From Leptasterias polaris (Eukaryota > Echinodermata > Asteroidea > Forcipulatida > Asteriidae), in the NCBI GenBank assembly GCA_037783415.1, contig JAZGTN010000006.1, positions 1,550,001-1,614,000 on the forward strand: DNA of 64,000 nucleotides. Direction: 5' to 3'. The translations under genes and the position numbers were made by a program. The notes beneath the pieces are model-generated. The model did not search any database. It was not told the DNA's origin and saw only the letters and a program-made list of their open reading frames with translations. Positions 37,101-42,345 of this stretch are shown here, piece by piece; the stretch's first letter is position 1; each line of letters begins with the position of its first letter.

Positions 37101-39975
37101 TGCAACAACCTACCCCCTCAAGTTGCTCAATTAATAGGAAATCTCCAGAGGTAGTTCGCCAAATTCTCAATCCAAGGCCCTGGCATCCCCTGGTTGTGTG
37201 CGATACCGATCCATGACCCTACACAATTTCTACTCCCCTGTGATTTTGAAACCGTCCCGGCAAACACTTCCTGAAACCAGGCTTAGTCATAATTTTCTAC
37301 AATGAGAAAACAAGACTTTGAGCAATTACGGCTTGTAAATCCCTTGATTACTCTAGTGCATTGGTTAATATAAAATAACGCGATAAACCATTCCCTAGTT
37401 GTTTACAAATAGAGAGTTTCCTAGATGACTTGCTAGAGTGCATCTATTTGTGTACTGTTAGAGAATGCAGTGCACCAGGAATACTTTTGTAAAGGGGCTT
37501 GATTGTTTCTGCAATACCCACTACTGACTTAATGCCATACTCCTAAGCTTAACACTTCATGGAGGCAACTGAGGCAATTGCCTCCGTTGCCAGTAATCAT
37601 TGCCTTGGTGCCCTTCCAAATGTTCCAATAGAATTTTACAATTTCCTCATAGAGTTCAGTTCCATCTCCCCTAGGGCCTCCTTGTTAAACTTACTTGTGA
37701 AGTATTTAGGAGCACCAAGTACCAATGTGCCCTTTACCAAGGAGAAATTGCCTCGGTGTCCTTGCCCTTTCAAAAACAAAGCATCAGGCCTGAACTCGGG
37801 GCTAATTTCCCCCCGTTATCATGAAAGGTATTTTTTGCAAACATAATGTACATCTTATATGCAGGAATGCTTTTTTTATCACACAAGACTCTTAGAAAAT
37901 TCTTAATGGAATATACTGTACCCACACATATACAGATAGTCCAGTAAGATGTTCAACCACTTAACCCTTGAAGTCATACACACACTTTTTATGGATACAG
38001 GTATGGCGTGCATGGTGGCCTTATTAAGTTGCATTTAAAGTATCCGTTTGGGTCCATCAGTTGATGTGATAACACTTTTGTGCGAGTATGTGCTCAACAG
38101 CGGTTGGTCATTGGTGTGTAGACCCGTTCGGAAAGCTAACCATAAAATGTGCACCATTCATGCACTCACAGTGTCACGCTTAGTCAGGAACAGACAGGGA
38201 CAAAAGGTGCTGGATTGGAAGGGGTCAAAGTCCCTCAAAATTACAGTTTAATCTCTACACTTTACTTTGTCTGACAAATTAGAATTAGATTCGTAAGTGC
38301 CATGTGACATGTCCAATTTATGGCTGTTGCTTTTTACCAAAGGGCTGGCAGAATCTACGATGAACAAATTATTATACAGCTTTCCTTCAATTTGTTTGCT
38401 TTGAGACAGAAGAGTAAATTCATCATTTTGGGTTTCTCAGCTGTGCCATTGAAGTCATAGTACAAACTCTTGTTGTGCCTGGCATTTTCCTATTTTTGTT
38501 TGTTTATTTGTTTGTTTGTTGTTTTTTTGACAAAGTACAGTTGCATGTCTGTATAAAAATGACGGCTGTGTTAACAACTTCGGTTCGGCTTTTCCAAAAG
38601 TTTTCCCACAGAATAAATTTGCTGAACACCACTACCATAATAAATAGGCTATTATTAATACTTTCAATATTGATGTGAAAATGAAGCACTGACAAAAATA
38701 CCAGAGACTGAGCGAAGCTTGTGAAGCGTAGACAAACGATGGTTGAGGTTTTAAACCCCGCACTTCATTTACCATGCAACTTCTCGACCAATCAGCGTAA
38801 TTTCTCGACCAATCAGCTTCAACCATGGCCGTGGCGTTCATCTTTAAGCGCGCAGTTAATGAATTTAACGGACTTGCACAATCTGCAGGTTGTGCCACTC
38901 CAGTAAGTTTTTGTCTTTTTTTCTTCTAAATATTTTACTCAATGATGTTTTGAGTGTTATGAATGGATTCATTAGACATTGATGATCAAATCCGTGCTCG
39001 TAGAATTTGTGTAATGATTTTTGGGCAAATCTAGTGAAAAGTCTGTCAAAAATGGTTGAAATTGCAATTATGGTCTAAGCTTGCGTTAGTTGTCTCGTAA
39101 CCCTCAGTTCTCCGACCGTTGGGAGGATGTTGGGTTACGATTATCACAACTATGACAAAAAGAAAAAAGTAGAGACTTTCTCATTTATTATTTAAACTTG
39201 CCTGGCAAAACTAGTCACGTTAGTGCAAAGGGCACTTTGGGAGTCCCAGCCCGAGTCCACTTCCAACTACAGACATGAAAAACAACATACTTTGTACCTT
39301 TTCCAGGTTAGCTCAGTCTGTGGTTTCTTGCCCCAACTTTTTCACCTCTGATTTCCAAACTGGAGATGAGCATATGGGTTTGTTTTTCAATCTCTACCTG
39401 CATAACCTGCTAGTACTGTGGTAGTACTGTGGGTTTTCCGGATGTGGTTTTCCTCCAACACATTTCTTCATTGTCTTCATATAAAAAAATTGTGTGATGT
39501 TTCCACAGGACGGATGCTTCCCCCCCGACTAAAAAAATTAGATTCAGATTCAGAATCAGATTCAAGTTCAACTTCAACTTTATTCAAGTAATTTTGCTTA
39601 TCATAAATTTTGTGTGTGTGTGTGGGGGGGGGGGGGGGGGGTCTTTGCCACAGTAATAGTTAAAGTTGTTTACAGCGATCATTAGCACTTTATATTCTGC
39701 TATATTCATCACTTATACTTGAAAAGGGAAAGCGGTTTTACCTAGCGGTTTTACCTAGCGGTTTTACCTAACGTTTAAATCATGTCCGGAAAGTGGGCAT
39801 ATTTCTTCATTTTGAAAATTATTGTCGGAAAAAGGTGAATTCGTAAACTCACCGATCGTTGAAATTCCTGCAGCCATCGAGAAGCCCTTTCCTTTTCTGC
39901 TGCATCGGGATTATGGTACAAGGCAGTCACAGCTCGAATCACAGTCTCTACAGGTGGACCGGGTGCTGTTTCCAT
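10126..39975 (-). CDS. TNPO3: Transportin-3 (complete gene, 21 coding exons)
   Basis: Nuclear import receptor of the importin-beta superfamily, built of HEAT repeats, which binds Ran-GTP and carries SR-rich splicing factors into the nucleus. CDS is the complement of 39853-39975, 34726-34815, 33764-33951, 32866-33022, 30419-30562, 29056-29231, 28053-28128, 26571-26780, 23520-23627, 22504-22601, 21215-21354, 20858-21049, 19954-20045, 18953-19035, 17521-17722, 16771-16887, 15864-15958, 15146-15302, 13944-14111, 11869-11981, 10126-10186. Every junction keeps frame; the total is 2,790 nt, 929 residues, against about 923 in human. Family signatures include ALYHNPD near the N-terminus, [54 protein letters not shown] and the terminus MRDFTRLFR. 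The start at 39975 is the first in-frame ATG, in a strong context (A at -3, G at +4). All introns are GT-AG except intron 3, which is GC-AG. Family identity is recalled, not searched; exon edges are read by eye. Confidence 0.96.
10463..10845 (+). mobile_element. TTAA-bounded MITE, family A, copy 1
   Basis: Begins TTAAAGGGATGGTATACC and ends in CCCTGCCTCTAA. It shares TGACCAATTGAGCCCAAATT and CACCAAGTGAGGATACTGG with copies at 51.03 and 59.84 kb. It carries a perfect 15-bp-arm hairpin at 10633-10666 with a 4-base loop. Confidence 0.85.
11869..11981 (-). CDS. TNPO3: TNPO3 exon 20 (residues 873-910)
   Basis: Encodes [20 protein letters not shown] and [14 protein letters not shown], matching the family HKQLTDFHKQVT. 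Acceptor CTTTCAG|ACA, donor AAG|GTGAGT, phase 2. Confidence 0.94.
12307..12566. mobile_element. MITE with 28-bp inverted ends (CCCAATTTCAT type)
   Basis: Left end 12307-12334 and right end 12539-12566 are inverted copies, 27 of 28 identical, beginning GGGCCCAATTTCATGG. The interior repeats GTAAGC/GCTTAC words. It lies in TNPO3 intron 19. Relatives: 22063-22244, 36584-36774, 47986-48193. Confidence 0.85.
12787..13105 (+). mobile_element. TTAA-bounded MITE, family B, internally deleted copy
   Basis: Begins TTAAAGGCCCTGTACAC and ends TGTATAATACCTTTAA. It contains the 16-bp palindrome TTATCGCGCGCGATAA at 12946-12961. Compared with the 24.0-kb copy it lacks a stretch after AACACATAAG. Confidence 0.88.
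13410..13870 (-). repeat. TAGCCC/GGGCTA interspersed repeat with nested insertion
   Basis: Reverse copy of the repeat found at 32.5 and 33.4 kb (shared words TTATTCACATCTGAAA and TAGCAATCACAACCAGTTTA). It is interrupted at about 13505-13675 by a sequence with four GGGTGTCCAAA words and ends resembling TTTTAGCCAGG/CTCTGGCTAA. Confidence 0.7.
13944..14111 (-). CDS. TNPO3: TNPO3 exon 19 (residues 817-872)
   Basis: Encodes [20 protein letters not shown] and [20 protein letters not shown] (human [20 protein letters not shown]). Acceptor TCGCCAG|GAG, donor GAG|GTAAGA. A 34-bp minisatellite begins 65 bp upstream of the acceptor. Confidence 0.94.
14177..14513. repeat. Minisatellite, 34-bp unit, 10 copies
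   Basis: Units start every 34 bases from 14177 to 14483. The inner units are almost identical; the first two differ. Each unit holds GCCACGAGTGGC, a near-palindrome. Because 34 is not a multiple of 3, several frames on both strands stay open and produce spurious 90-183 residue ORFs. It lies in TNPO3 intron 18, close to the exon 19 acceptor. Confidence 0.95.
14730..15135 (+). repeat. tRNA-derived SINE
   Basis: Head GTGGCGTGTCATGGCCGAG, B-box region GGGTTTGAGTCCCAG, body GTTCCGTGTGTCGTGTAATG, and a tail of ATTATT repeats. Same family as 29888-30305, diverged. In TNPO3 intron 18. Confidence 0.85.
15146..15302 (-). CDS. TNPO3: TNPO3 exon 18 (residues 764-816)
   Basis: Encodes [32 protein letters not shown] and [13 protein letters not shown]. 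Acceptor TTACAG|GTT, donor TGG|GTTAGT, phase 0. A SINE ends just beyond the donor. Confidence 0.92.
15864..15958 (-). CDS. TNPO3: TNPO3 exon 17 (residues 733-764)
   Basis: Encodes [20 protein letters not shown] and [11 protein letters not shown]. Acceptor CATCAG|GCA, donor AAG|GTAGAC, phase 2. An internal TTTCAG could act as a weaker acceptor, but the family needs the upstream residues. Confidence 0.91.
16070..16345 (-). pseudogene. LINE 3' ORF fragment (CR1/L2-like)
   Basis: About 86 open codons reading towards lower coordinates, with the LINE ORF2 C-terminal pattern [13 protein letters not shown] and [15 protein letters not shown] 5'-truncated non-LTR retrotransposon copy in TNPO3 intron 16, not a host exon. 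Confidence 0.75.
16771..16887 (-). CDS. TNPO3: TNPO3 exon 16 (residues 694-732)
   Basis: Thirty-nine codons encoding [20 protein letters not shown] and IPGIIDMLQ. Acceptor TTGTAG|ATG, donor CAG|GTCAGT, phase 0 at both ends. Confidence 0.94.
17521..17722 (-). CDS. TNPO3: TNPO3 exon 15 (residues 626-693)
   Basis: One of the most conserved parts: [20 protein letters not shown] and [20 protein letters not shown]. Acceptor CACAG|AAA, donor CAG|GTTGGT. A MITE occupies 17745-17921, so its edge lies 22 bp upstream of this acceptor. Confidence 0.95.
17745..17921. mobile_element. MITE with CRE palindromes in its ends
   Basis: A 177-bp element with inverted ends AATAGACCTTATGCAT and ATGCATAAGGTCTATT. 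Each end is followed by TGACGTCA or a one-base variant (GACGTCA at 17763, TGACGTCA at 17898). The interior has AAGATGGCGGC, a YY1-like word. It lies in TNPO3 intron 14, directly before the exon 15 acceptor. Confidence 0.88.
18050..18172. mobile_element. Short MITE, 123 bp
   Basis: Inverted ends of 28 bp with few mismatches: AAGTTCACACAATGACCATT at left and its reverse complement (with one change) at right. In TNPO3 intron 14. Confidence 0.82.
18953..19035 (-). CDS. TNPO3: TNPO3 exon 14 (residues 599-626)
   Basis: Encodes [17 protein letters not shown] (human SSDPTVFLDRLAVIFR). Acceptor GAACAG|ATT, donor AA|GTAAGT, phase 2. Confidence 0.92.
19652..19799. mobile_element. Short MITE, 148 bp
   Basis: Inverted ends GGGCTCGATTTCACAAAG and CTTTGTGAAATCGACCCC. 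A truncated relative at 6824-6908 shares AATCACTATGGCAATACTG. In TNPO3 intron 13. Confidence 0.82.
19954..20045 (-). CDS. TNPO3: TNPO3 exon 13 (residues 568-598)
   Basis: Encodes [20 protein letters not shown] and ends TPLSQ. Acceptor GTTGCAG|GTA, donor CAG|GTATGT, phase 0. Confidence 0.92.
20430..20680. repeat. Interspersed repeat, function unknown
   Basis: The reverse complement of GGGGCACCAAGGCA and neighbouring words recurs at 37592-37800. It contains CAGTGGCCATGGCCACCGTG, an imperfect palindrome around CCATGG. The 82-residue ORF across it has no family features. Confidence 0.5.
20858..21049 (-). CDS. TNPO3: TNPO3 exon 12 (residues 504-568)
   Basis: Encodes [37 protein letters not shown] and [12 protein letters not shown]. 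Acceptor TTCTAG|AAC, donor AAG|GTGAGG, phase 1. Confidence 0.93.
21215..21354 (-). CDS. TNPO3: TNPO3 exon 11 (residues 457-504)
   Basis: Encodes [20 protein letters not shown] and [17 protein letters not shown]. Acceptor TTTCAG|TGA, donor G|GTGAGT, phase 1. Confidence 0.92.
22063..22244. mobile_element. CCCAATTTCAT-type MITE
   Basis: Ends GGGCTTATTTCATAAAGCTT and AGCTTTATGAAATTGGGCCC are inverted, with TGCTTAGCAAAG and GCTTAACAG inside. In TNPO3 intron 10. Confidence 0.8.
22504..22601 (-). CDS. TNPO3: TNPO3 exon 10 (residues 425-457)
   Basis: Encodes [20 protein letters not shown] and the [11 protein letters not shown] helix (human WEVTEAVLFIMAAIAKSV). Acceptor TTTCAG|ATG, donor CC|GTAAGT, phase 2. 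Confidence 0.91.
22765..23010 (-). repeat. Second-type tRNA-derived SINE
   Basis: Reads on the - strand with a tRNA-like head (GGTCGGTTGGCGTACTGGTA, then a weak B box GGTTTGAATCACG). The body shares TTCTGGTTGTGAAGCC and GAACCC..GGAGA words with 34870-35255. Confidence 0.7.
23520..23627 (-). CDS. TNPO3: TNPO3 exon 9 (residues 389-424)
   Basis: Exactly 36 codons: [20 protein letters not shown] and on to [10 protein letters not shown], matching the acidic loop and following helix of the family. Acceptor TTTTTAG|GAA, donor CAG|GTAGGC. Confidence 0.92.
24006..24363 (+). mobile_element. TTAA-bounded MITE, family B, fuller copy
   Basis: Begins TTAAAGGCCCTGTACACG and runs to CCAATCCTGTATAATAC, where the right end breaks off. 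The palindrome TTATCGCGCGCGATAA is intact at 24166-24181, and the segment missing from the 12.8-kb copy is present. Confidence 0.88.
25140..25245. repeat. ACATGTATAC minisatellite
   Basis: Repeated ACATGTATACTCATGTATAC blocks of about 24 bp, four to five copies. It sits in a wider stretch (24790-25250) rich in TACATGTA. Confidence 0.9.
25250..25800. repeat. Tandem array, ~64-bp unit, about 7 copies, with flanking direct repeat
   Basis: Units starting CACAAGGAAGCTGTTTAATT recur about every 64 bases from 25310 to 25750; the first unit is shorter. The array is bracketed by a direct repeat, GCACACTGTGGATCCAACCA at 25248 and a near copy (GAGCC for GATCC) at 25761. In TNPO3 intron 8. Confidence 0.92.
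25858..25912. repeat. GGACGGACAGAC microsatellite
   Basis: About 50 bases built from GGAC, GGACA and GACGGACA. Followed by CTCGCATTCTGCTAAAGCAG, which faces GCAGAAGCTGCCATGGCGAG at 24548. The two might be the ends of one larger element spanning 24.54-25.95 kb. Confidence 0.85.
26571..26780 (-). CDS. TNPO3: TNPO3 exon 8 (residues 319-388)
   Basis: Encodes [20 protein letters not shown] and the [13 protein letters not shown] helix. Acceptor TTTCAG|GGA, donor CAT|GTGAGT, phase 0 at both ends. Confidence 0.94.
27185..27415. repeat. Inverted pair of tRNA-like SINE heads
   Basis: On the - strand (27185-27275) GTGGTCTAGTGGTGGTGGTA is followed by ATGGGTTCGAATCCCAT, a perfect T-arm. On the + strand (27352-27412) the same head is followed by a broken B box. 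No proper anticodon stem can be drawn in either, so these are SINE heads or pseudo-tRNAs, not working tRNAs. A poly-C run lies beside each copy. Confidence 0.7.
27668..27955 (+). repeat. tRNA-derived SINE with large internal deletion
   Basis: The head GTCGTGGCCGAGCGGATAAG jumps at GCACC straight to GTGCACTTATCGAAAAGAG, losing the B box and body. The tail ends TGAGCGCTATATAAGAAGCC then (ATT)n. In TNPO3 intron 7. Confidence 0.88.
28053..28128 (-). CDS. TNPO3: TNPO3 exon 7 (residues 293-318)
   Basis: A 76-base exon encoding [19 protein letters not shown] and ETPGQ, the counterpart of LNYCRIFTELCE in human. Acceptor GTATTAG|GGC, donor CAA|GTAAGT. Confidence 0.92.
28860..29010 (-). repeat. tRNA-like SINE head
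   Basis: Reverse strand GGGTGGCTAGTGCGTAAAGC then GGCCCTGGTTTGATTCCGGG, an A box/B box pair. Beyond that the similarity fades. In TNPO3 intron 6. Confidence 0.6.
29056..29231 (-). CDS. TNPO3: TNPO3 exon 6 (residues 235-293)
   Basis: Encodes [19 protein letters not shown] and ends AEDVDK. Acceptor CTTTAG|AAG, donor AA|GTAAGT, phase 2. It has no long ORF of its own and was found by reading the - strand. Confidence 0.92.
29565..29800 (+). repeat. tRNA-derived SINE, old decayed copy
   Basis: Matches the 29.89-kb copy throughout with many changes (GAGTAAGACACATGACCA, ATAGGTCCCATGTATTTTGT). It lies only about 90 bp before the intact copy in the same orientation. Confidence 0.75.
29888..30305 (+). 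repeat. tRNA-derived SINE, complete reference copy
   Basis: About 415 bp. Head GTGGCGTGTCGTGGCCGAGT, B box GGGTTCGAATCCCGG, body TAGGTCCCGTGTGTTGTGTA and GAGAAGGGGTTCGCCCC, 3' part GAGCGCTTTGAGACACCC and AAAGCGCTATATAAGAACTG, ending in (ATT)n. The ATT tail suggests mobilisation by a LINE that recognises that 3' end. In TNPO3 intron 5. Confidence 0.93.
30419..30562 (-). CDS. TNPO3: TNPO3 exon 5 (residues 187-234)
   Basis: Encodes [15 protein letters not shown] and LSNLLFDVL, matching the family FRCLGSWFNLG region. Acceptor TTTGCAG|GCT, donor CTG|GTGAGT. Confidence 0.93.
30883..31764 (-). mobile_element. piggyBac-like nonautonomous element, 882 bp
   Basis: Flanked on both sides by TTAA (30879-30882 and 31765-31768), the piggyBac target site. 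The ends are inverted: CCCTTAGGAATCAG matches on both sides, with 18 of 19 bases paired overall. The right end also has a subterminal hairpin, CATCGAGCGGGGGCGCTCGATG-like, at about 31720-31741. A short - strand ORF inside resembles an acidic transposase N-terminus. It sits in TNPO3 intron 4, inside what looks like a LINE 3' end. Confidence 0.88.
31258..31455 (-). pseudogene. Truncated transposase-like ORF inside piggyBac-like element
   Basis: Sixty-five codons from ATG to stop. Starts [13 protein letters not shown], then [10 protein letters not shown], then a strongly acidic stretch [17 protein letters not shown]. PiggyBac transposases often begin with an acidic disordered region before the DDE domain, which is absent here. 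Either a remnant or chance; the assignment rests on the surrounding element. Confidence 0.45.
31769..31830 (+). repeat. LINE 3' tail with TTGA repeats
   Basis: ATGTTGATACTGTGGAAATAAACTGATTGATTGATTGA-type end (62 bases), typical of CR1-like LINEs. Its upstream part appears at 30820-30878, split by the piggyBac-like element. Confidence 0.6.
32515..32845 (+). repeat. TAGCCC/GGGCTA interspersed repeat, copy 2
   Basis: Begins CTAGCCCGGCGTAAATAGTC and ends TTTACTAGCCTGATGGGCT. Shares TTTTCAGATGTGAATAAA and ACTGGTTGTGATCG with the copy at 33.43 kb, same orientation. Ends 20 bp from TNPO3 exon 4. Confidence 0.8.
32866..33022 (-). CDS. TNPO3: TNPO3 exon 4 (residues 134-186)
   Basis: Encodes the [18 protein letters not shown] segment followed by GMNRREEF. 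Acceptor ACAATAG|GTTC, donor ATG|GTGAGT, phase 0. It is bracketed by two direct copies of a 300-bp repeat (32515-32845 and 33430-33718). Confidence 0.93.
33430..33718 (+). repeat. TAGCCC/GGGCTA interspersed repeat, copy 3
   Basis: Direct copy of the 32.5-kb repeat (CTAGCCCAGCGTACTTTGGC to CTAGCCCGGTGGGCTACT). Ends about 45 bp from the TNPO3 exon 3 donor. Confidence 0.8.
33764..33951 (-). CDS. TNPO3: TNPO3 exon 3 (residues 72-134), GC donor
   Basis: Encodes [20 protein letters not shown] and the [12 protein letters not shown] helix. It ends CAAAG|GCAAGT. Joining at this GC donor in phase 2 gives an Arg codon with the first base of exon 4 and restores the family reading. The GT two codons further (CAA|GTTACA) would break the frame into exon 4. 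Confidence 0.9.
34726..34815 (-). CDS. TNPO3: TNPO3 exon 2 (residues 42-71)
   Basis: Encodes [19 protein letters not shown] followed by [11 protein letters not shown]. Acceptor CCTAG|GTT, donor AAG|GTAGGT, phase 0. Intron 1 before it is about 5.0 kb, the longest in the gene. Confidence 0.93.
34868..35258 (-). repeat. Second-type SINE split by a nested insertion
   Basis: Outer parts match the 22.77-kb SINE (TTCTGGTTGTGAAGCC at 34874, ATTTGAAGTGGGGTCCC near 35190). The middle (34917-35058) is a foreign piece beginning with (ATTT)n, like the tail of the LINE at 40.2 kb. Confidence 0.7.
36584..36774. mobile_element. CCCAATTTCAT-type MITE
   Basis: Left GGGCCCAATTTCATTTCTTA, right TAAGCAGCTCTATGAAAATAGGCC. 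Interior shares AGCAGGATACC and CTGGTAAGCATAAC with the 47.99-kb copy. In TNPO3 intron 1. Confidence 0.78.
38775..38905 (+). promoter_or_regulatory. Double CCAAT-box region, possible cryptic promoter
   Basis: Two tandem CTCGACCAATCAGC words at 38783 and 38804 put CCAAT cores 21 bp apart, two helical turns. NF-Y favours CCAATCAG. About 90 bp downstream is CCA|GTAAGTTT at 38903, a good donor. This lies inside TNPO3 intron 1. It may be a tandem duplication without function. Confidence 0.35.
39534..39650. repeat. Simple repeats: GATTCA tract and GT/G run
   Basis: AGATTCAGATTCAGAATCAG words, then TTCAACTTCAACTTT, then (GT)n leading into a run of about 18 G. In TNPO3 intron 1. Confidence 0.85.
39729..39776. 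repeat. AGCGGTTTTACCT triplet tandem repeat
   Basis: Three perfect 15-bp units (AGCGGTTTTACCT plus TA) and a partial fourth, 80 bp beyond the exon 1 donor of TNPO3. Confidence 0.9.
39853..39975 (-). CDS. TNPO3: TNPO3 exon 1 (residues 1-41)
   Basis: Starts METAPGPP and contains the conserved TALYHNPD and WLQEFQRS segments of the first HEAT repeat. Donor TCG|GTGAGT, phase 0. Confidence 0.93.
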
Positions 39976-40190
39976 TTTTGTAGTTGAAAACAGAGGGAAT
40001 TCTCCTTTCAAATATATGACAGGACTTCTTTCTTTGCAATCGAGGTTTTCTCGACACTGAACATGCGCATTTTGTGGAGTTGTTTAAATACGAACAAACG
40101 TACGCAGCGATATCACCTCGTTCTCCGGGCAGCGAGCTCAGCATGCAACCTCGTCACAACTCACTTAGTGATAATTGTGGGCAGAATTTC
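39976..40190 (-). promoter_or_regulatory. Probable TNPO3 5' UTR and core promoter region
   Basis: The 200 bases upstream of the TNPO3 ATG are richer in CpG than their surroundings. They contain CATGCGCA at about 40060-40066, like half of an NRF1 site. An ATG at 40144 opens a 77-codon reading frame in another phase that overlaps the main start and ends at 39911. If the transcript begins above 40144 this would be an overlapping uORF. No TATA box is evident. Placement is inferred from gene position. Confidence 0.4.
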
Positions 40191-40194
40191 TATT

Positions 40195-42150
40195 TTCTTA
40201 TTTATTTATTTATTTATTGACCAAACCAACAGCGGACGAGCCGCCAATTACAGGAAAGGATAATGTACACAAATATTCATATAGTCTATAATAATTATGT
40301 ATATATACATGTATATTTAACAAACAAATAAATAAAAATTTAATAACATCTTTGGATAGAAAACAAAAGTAACAATTACAAATGAGATAAAATACTAAGG
40401 CTTGTAAGGGGGAAACAAAATAATAAGCATCACAAAGCGTCTGTAAACATAATTTAAATACATATAAAACAATATAAAATATTAAATATTGACAAGTAAT
40501 TAAAAATAAGAAAGGAAACAGTAAATAAAAATCGATGAACAATAACATACGAATTAATTACTGGCAGAGGATATGGCACGTAAAACCTGACCACGAAAGG
40601 AATTAAGAGAGGGGGCTCCAAACACATCACAAGACCCATGGATGCTGTTATATGAGGAGGAAATCCTTGACAAAAAGCCACGCTTTGTCACATCAACCCG
40701 ATTCCTCGGCACAAGTTTATTTGCTTGTCTAGTATTACGATTGGGTACATGTAAGCTAAAAGGGTTGAACTCAGTGCTGCTAAAATAATTGTGGACAGAT
40801 TTGTAGAGAAATAGACAGTCGTTTAAAATTCTTCTATGTCTACGGGGTGGTAGCCTGTACATTTTACATAGGTCAAGATAATCCAAGTTATAAGTAGTGC
40901 CATTATTGAGCGTCCTGTGAACAAATTTGAGAAAGCGAAACTGAACACCTTCAGGTCTATGTACCTGATGATGAGCCGAGATAGAGTTAAATACAATAGT
41001 ACAACATTCAAGATTAGGTCTAATGAGAGAACAAAACAAGGTGCGTAAAACATGTTCATTCTTTAAGGAGCGGAAGTTGCGCCATACTAAACCACTCATG
41101 CGATTAGCATTTTGATAATGGAATTAACATGAGGGATGAAAGTGAGTCTTTTGTCAATAAAAATGCCAAGATCCCTTTGAACATCAACATGAGTTAGAAC
41201 ATTATCACCTAACGTTAAGGTTAAGGTTAAGAAATAGACGCCAGGTTGTAGACCAGTCAAGAATTCTATCTAAGTCAGCCTGCAAAGAAAGAAAATCGGC
41301 AGTGCAACCAATCTGACGAAAAACCTTTAAGTCATCAGCATAAAGTAAACACTTATTATACTTAAACATTCAGGAAGATCATTAACAAATAATGTAAATA
41401 ATAGAGGTCCTAGAATAGAGCCCTGTGGAATACCAGAGGGCACTGTTTTCCATTCAGGTGAAAAACCATCCACAATTACTCTATGTTTTCTGCCAGTTAG
41501 ATAATTTTGCAACAAAATTAATACATTGGGATGAATATTGTAGGAATTCAGTTCAAACGCTTTAGAAAAATCCGTATATACAACATCCAACTGCTCTCTC
41601 TGATCAACAGCACGGTATGCCTCCAGTAAAAGTGAAGTGAGGTTTGTGGAACAATCCCTTCCAGAGACAAATCCGTGCTGTTGCTCAGAAATGGCAGGTT
41701 GAACATGAGAACAAATCTGCTCACATAAGATTTTTTCGAATACCTTGGCTACCTGAGGGATTAAAGAAATTGGCCTGTAGTTAGAAACACTTAACTTTTT
41801 ACCAGATTTATGGATTGGAACCAGATTAGCTGATTTCCAACTCGAAGGAAAGCAGCCCTCCTTAGAGGCCCTTCTGAAAATATATGATAAAGGACCACAC
41901 AGGGTACCAGCACAAGAATTAAAAACAAAACCTGATATATTATCTGGTCCACTAGCTTTAGAACAGTCAATATTCTTTAATTTTTGTAGAACAACAGATT
42001 CAGTTATTTGGATATAGCAGGCATGGCATTCAGATTAGCAGAGTGACGAGTAGGCATAGAATCGGTTGCATCAGATTCATCAGGAGGTGGAAGATAAACA
42101 GACTGGAAAAAGTCCATAAAAAGAGCCGCTTTGCTAGTTCTGAATAATAC
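40195..42150 (-). pseudogene. 5'-truncated LINE (CR1/L2/jockey-type reverse transcriptase), broken
   Basis: A non-LTR retrotransposon reading to lower coordinates and ending in an (AAAT)n tail at 40198-40220. ORF2 begins mid-protein at about 42150. The finger and palm motifs are recognisable: KASGPDNISGF, then FPSSWKSANLVPIHKSGKK and NYRPISLIPQVAKVFEKIL, then GIPQGSILGPLLF at 41401-41440. YADD lies at 41331-41342 in a different frame from the preceding motif. Further down are QRDLGIFIDKRLTF and, after another shift, an open C-terminal stretch 40554-41099 with a RTLFCSLIRPNLE segment. At least two more frameshifts or stops occur (for example near 42015). No endonuclease domain remains. The copy is dead. 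It sits 220 bp upstream of the TNPO3 start. Confidence 0.88.
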
Positions 42151-42297
42151 ATAAGTGATGGTATTCGTTCACGGTTTAAAGTAGTTAGTTATGATTTTAT
42201 TTCTGTTTGAATCGTTGTCAGATGCAATAGTTAATAGCTGCTTAAAAAACATGCGCCTCTAGCGTATTTTTTTGCTGCAGCATACTTTGTCAATACA

Positions 42298-42345
42298 GTC
42301 AACAGTTAAGGGATGGGCTGTCTTCCCTATCCCTTAACTGTTGAC
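42298..42345. repeat. Perfect 17-bp-arm hairpin
   Basis: Arms GTCAACAGTTAAGGGAT and ATCCCTTAACTGTTGAC, 14-base loop GGGCTGTCTTCCCT, itself able to pair GGG with CCC. It is isolated, with no matching element seen in the window. Confidence 0.85.

Noticed and set aside
39976..40011. A start for TNPO3 at 40009-40011, 12 codons upstream
   Set aside because: The codon there is TTG, not ATG. The ATG at 39975 has a strong context and matches the family N-terminus.
40554..41590. Host gene for a reverse-transcriptase-like protein
   Set aside because: Frameshifts separate the palm motifs, the 5' end is missing and an (AAAT)n tail follows. It is a dead LINE copy.
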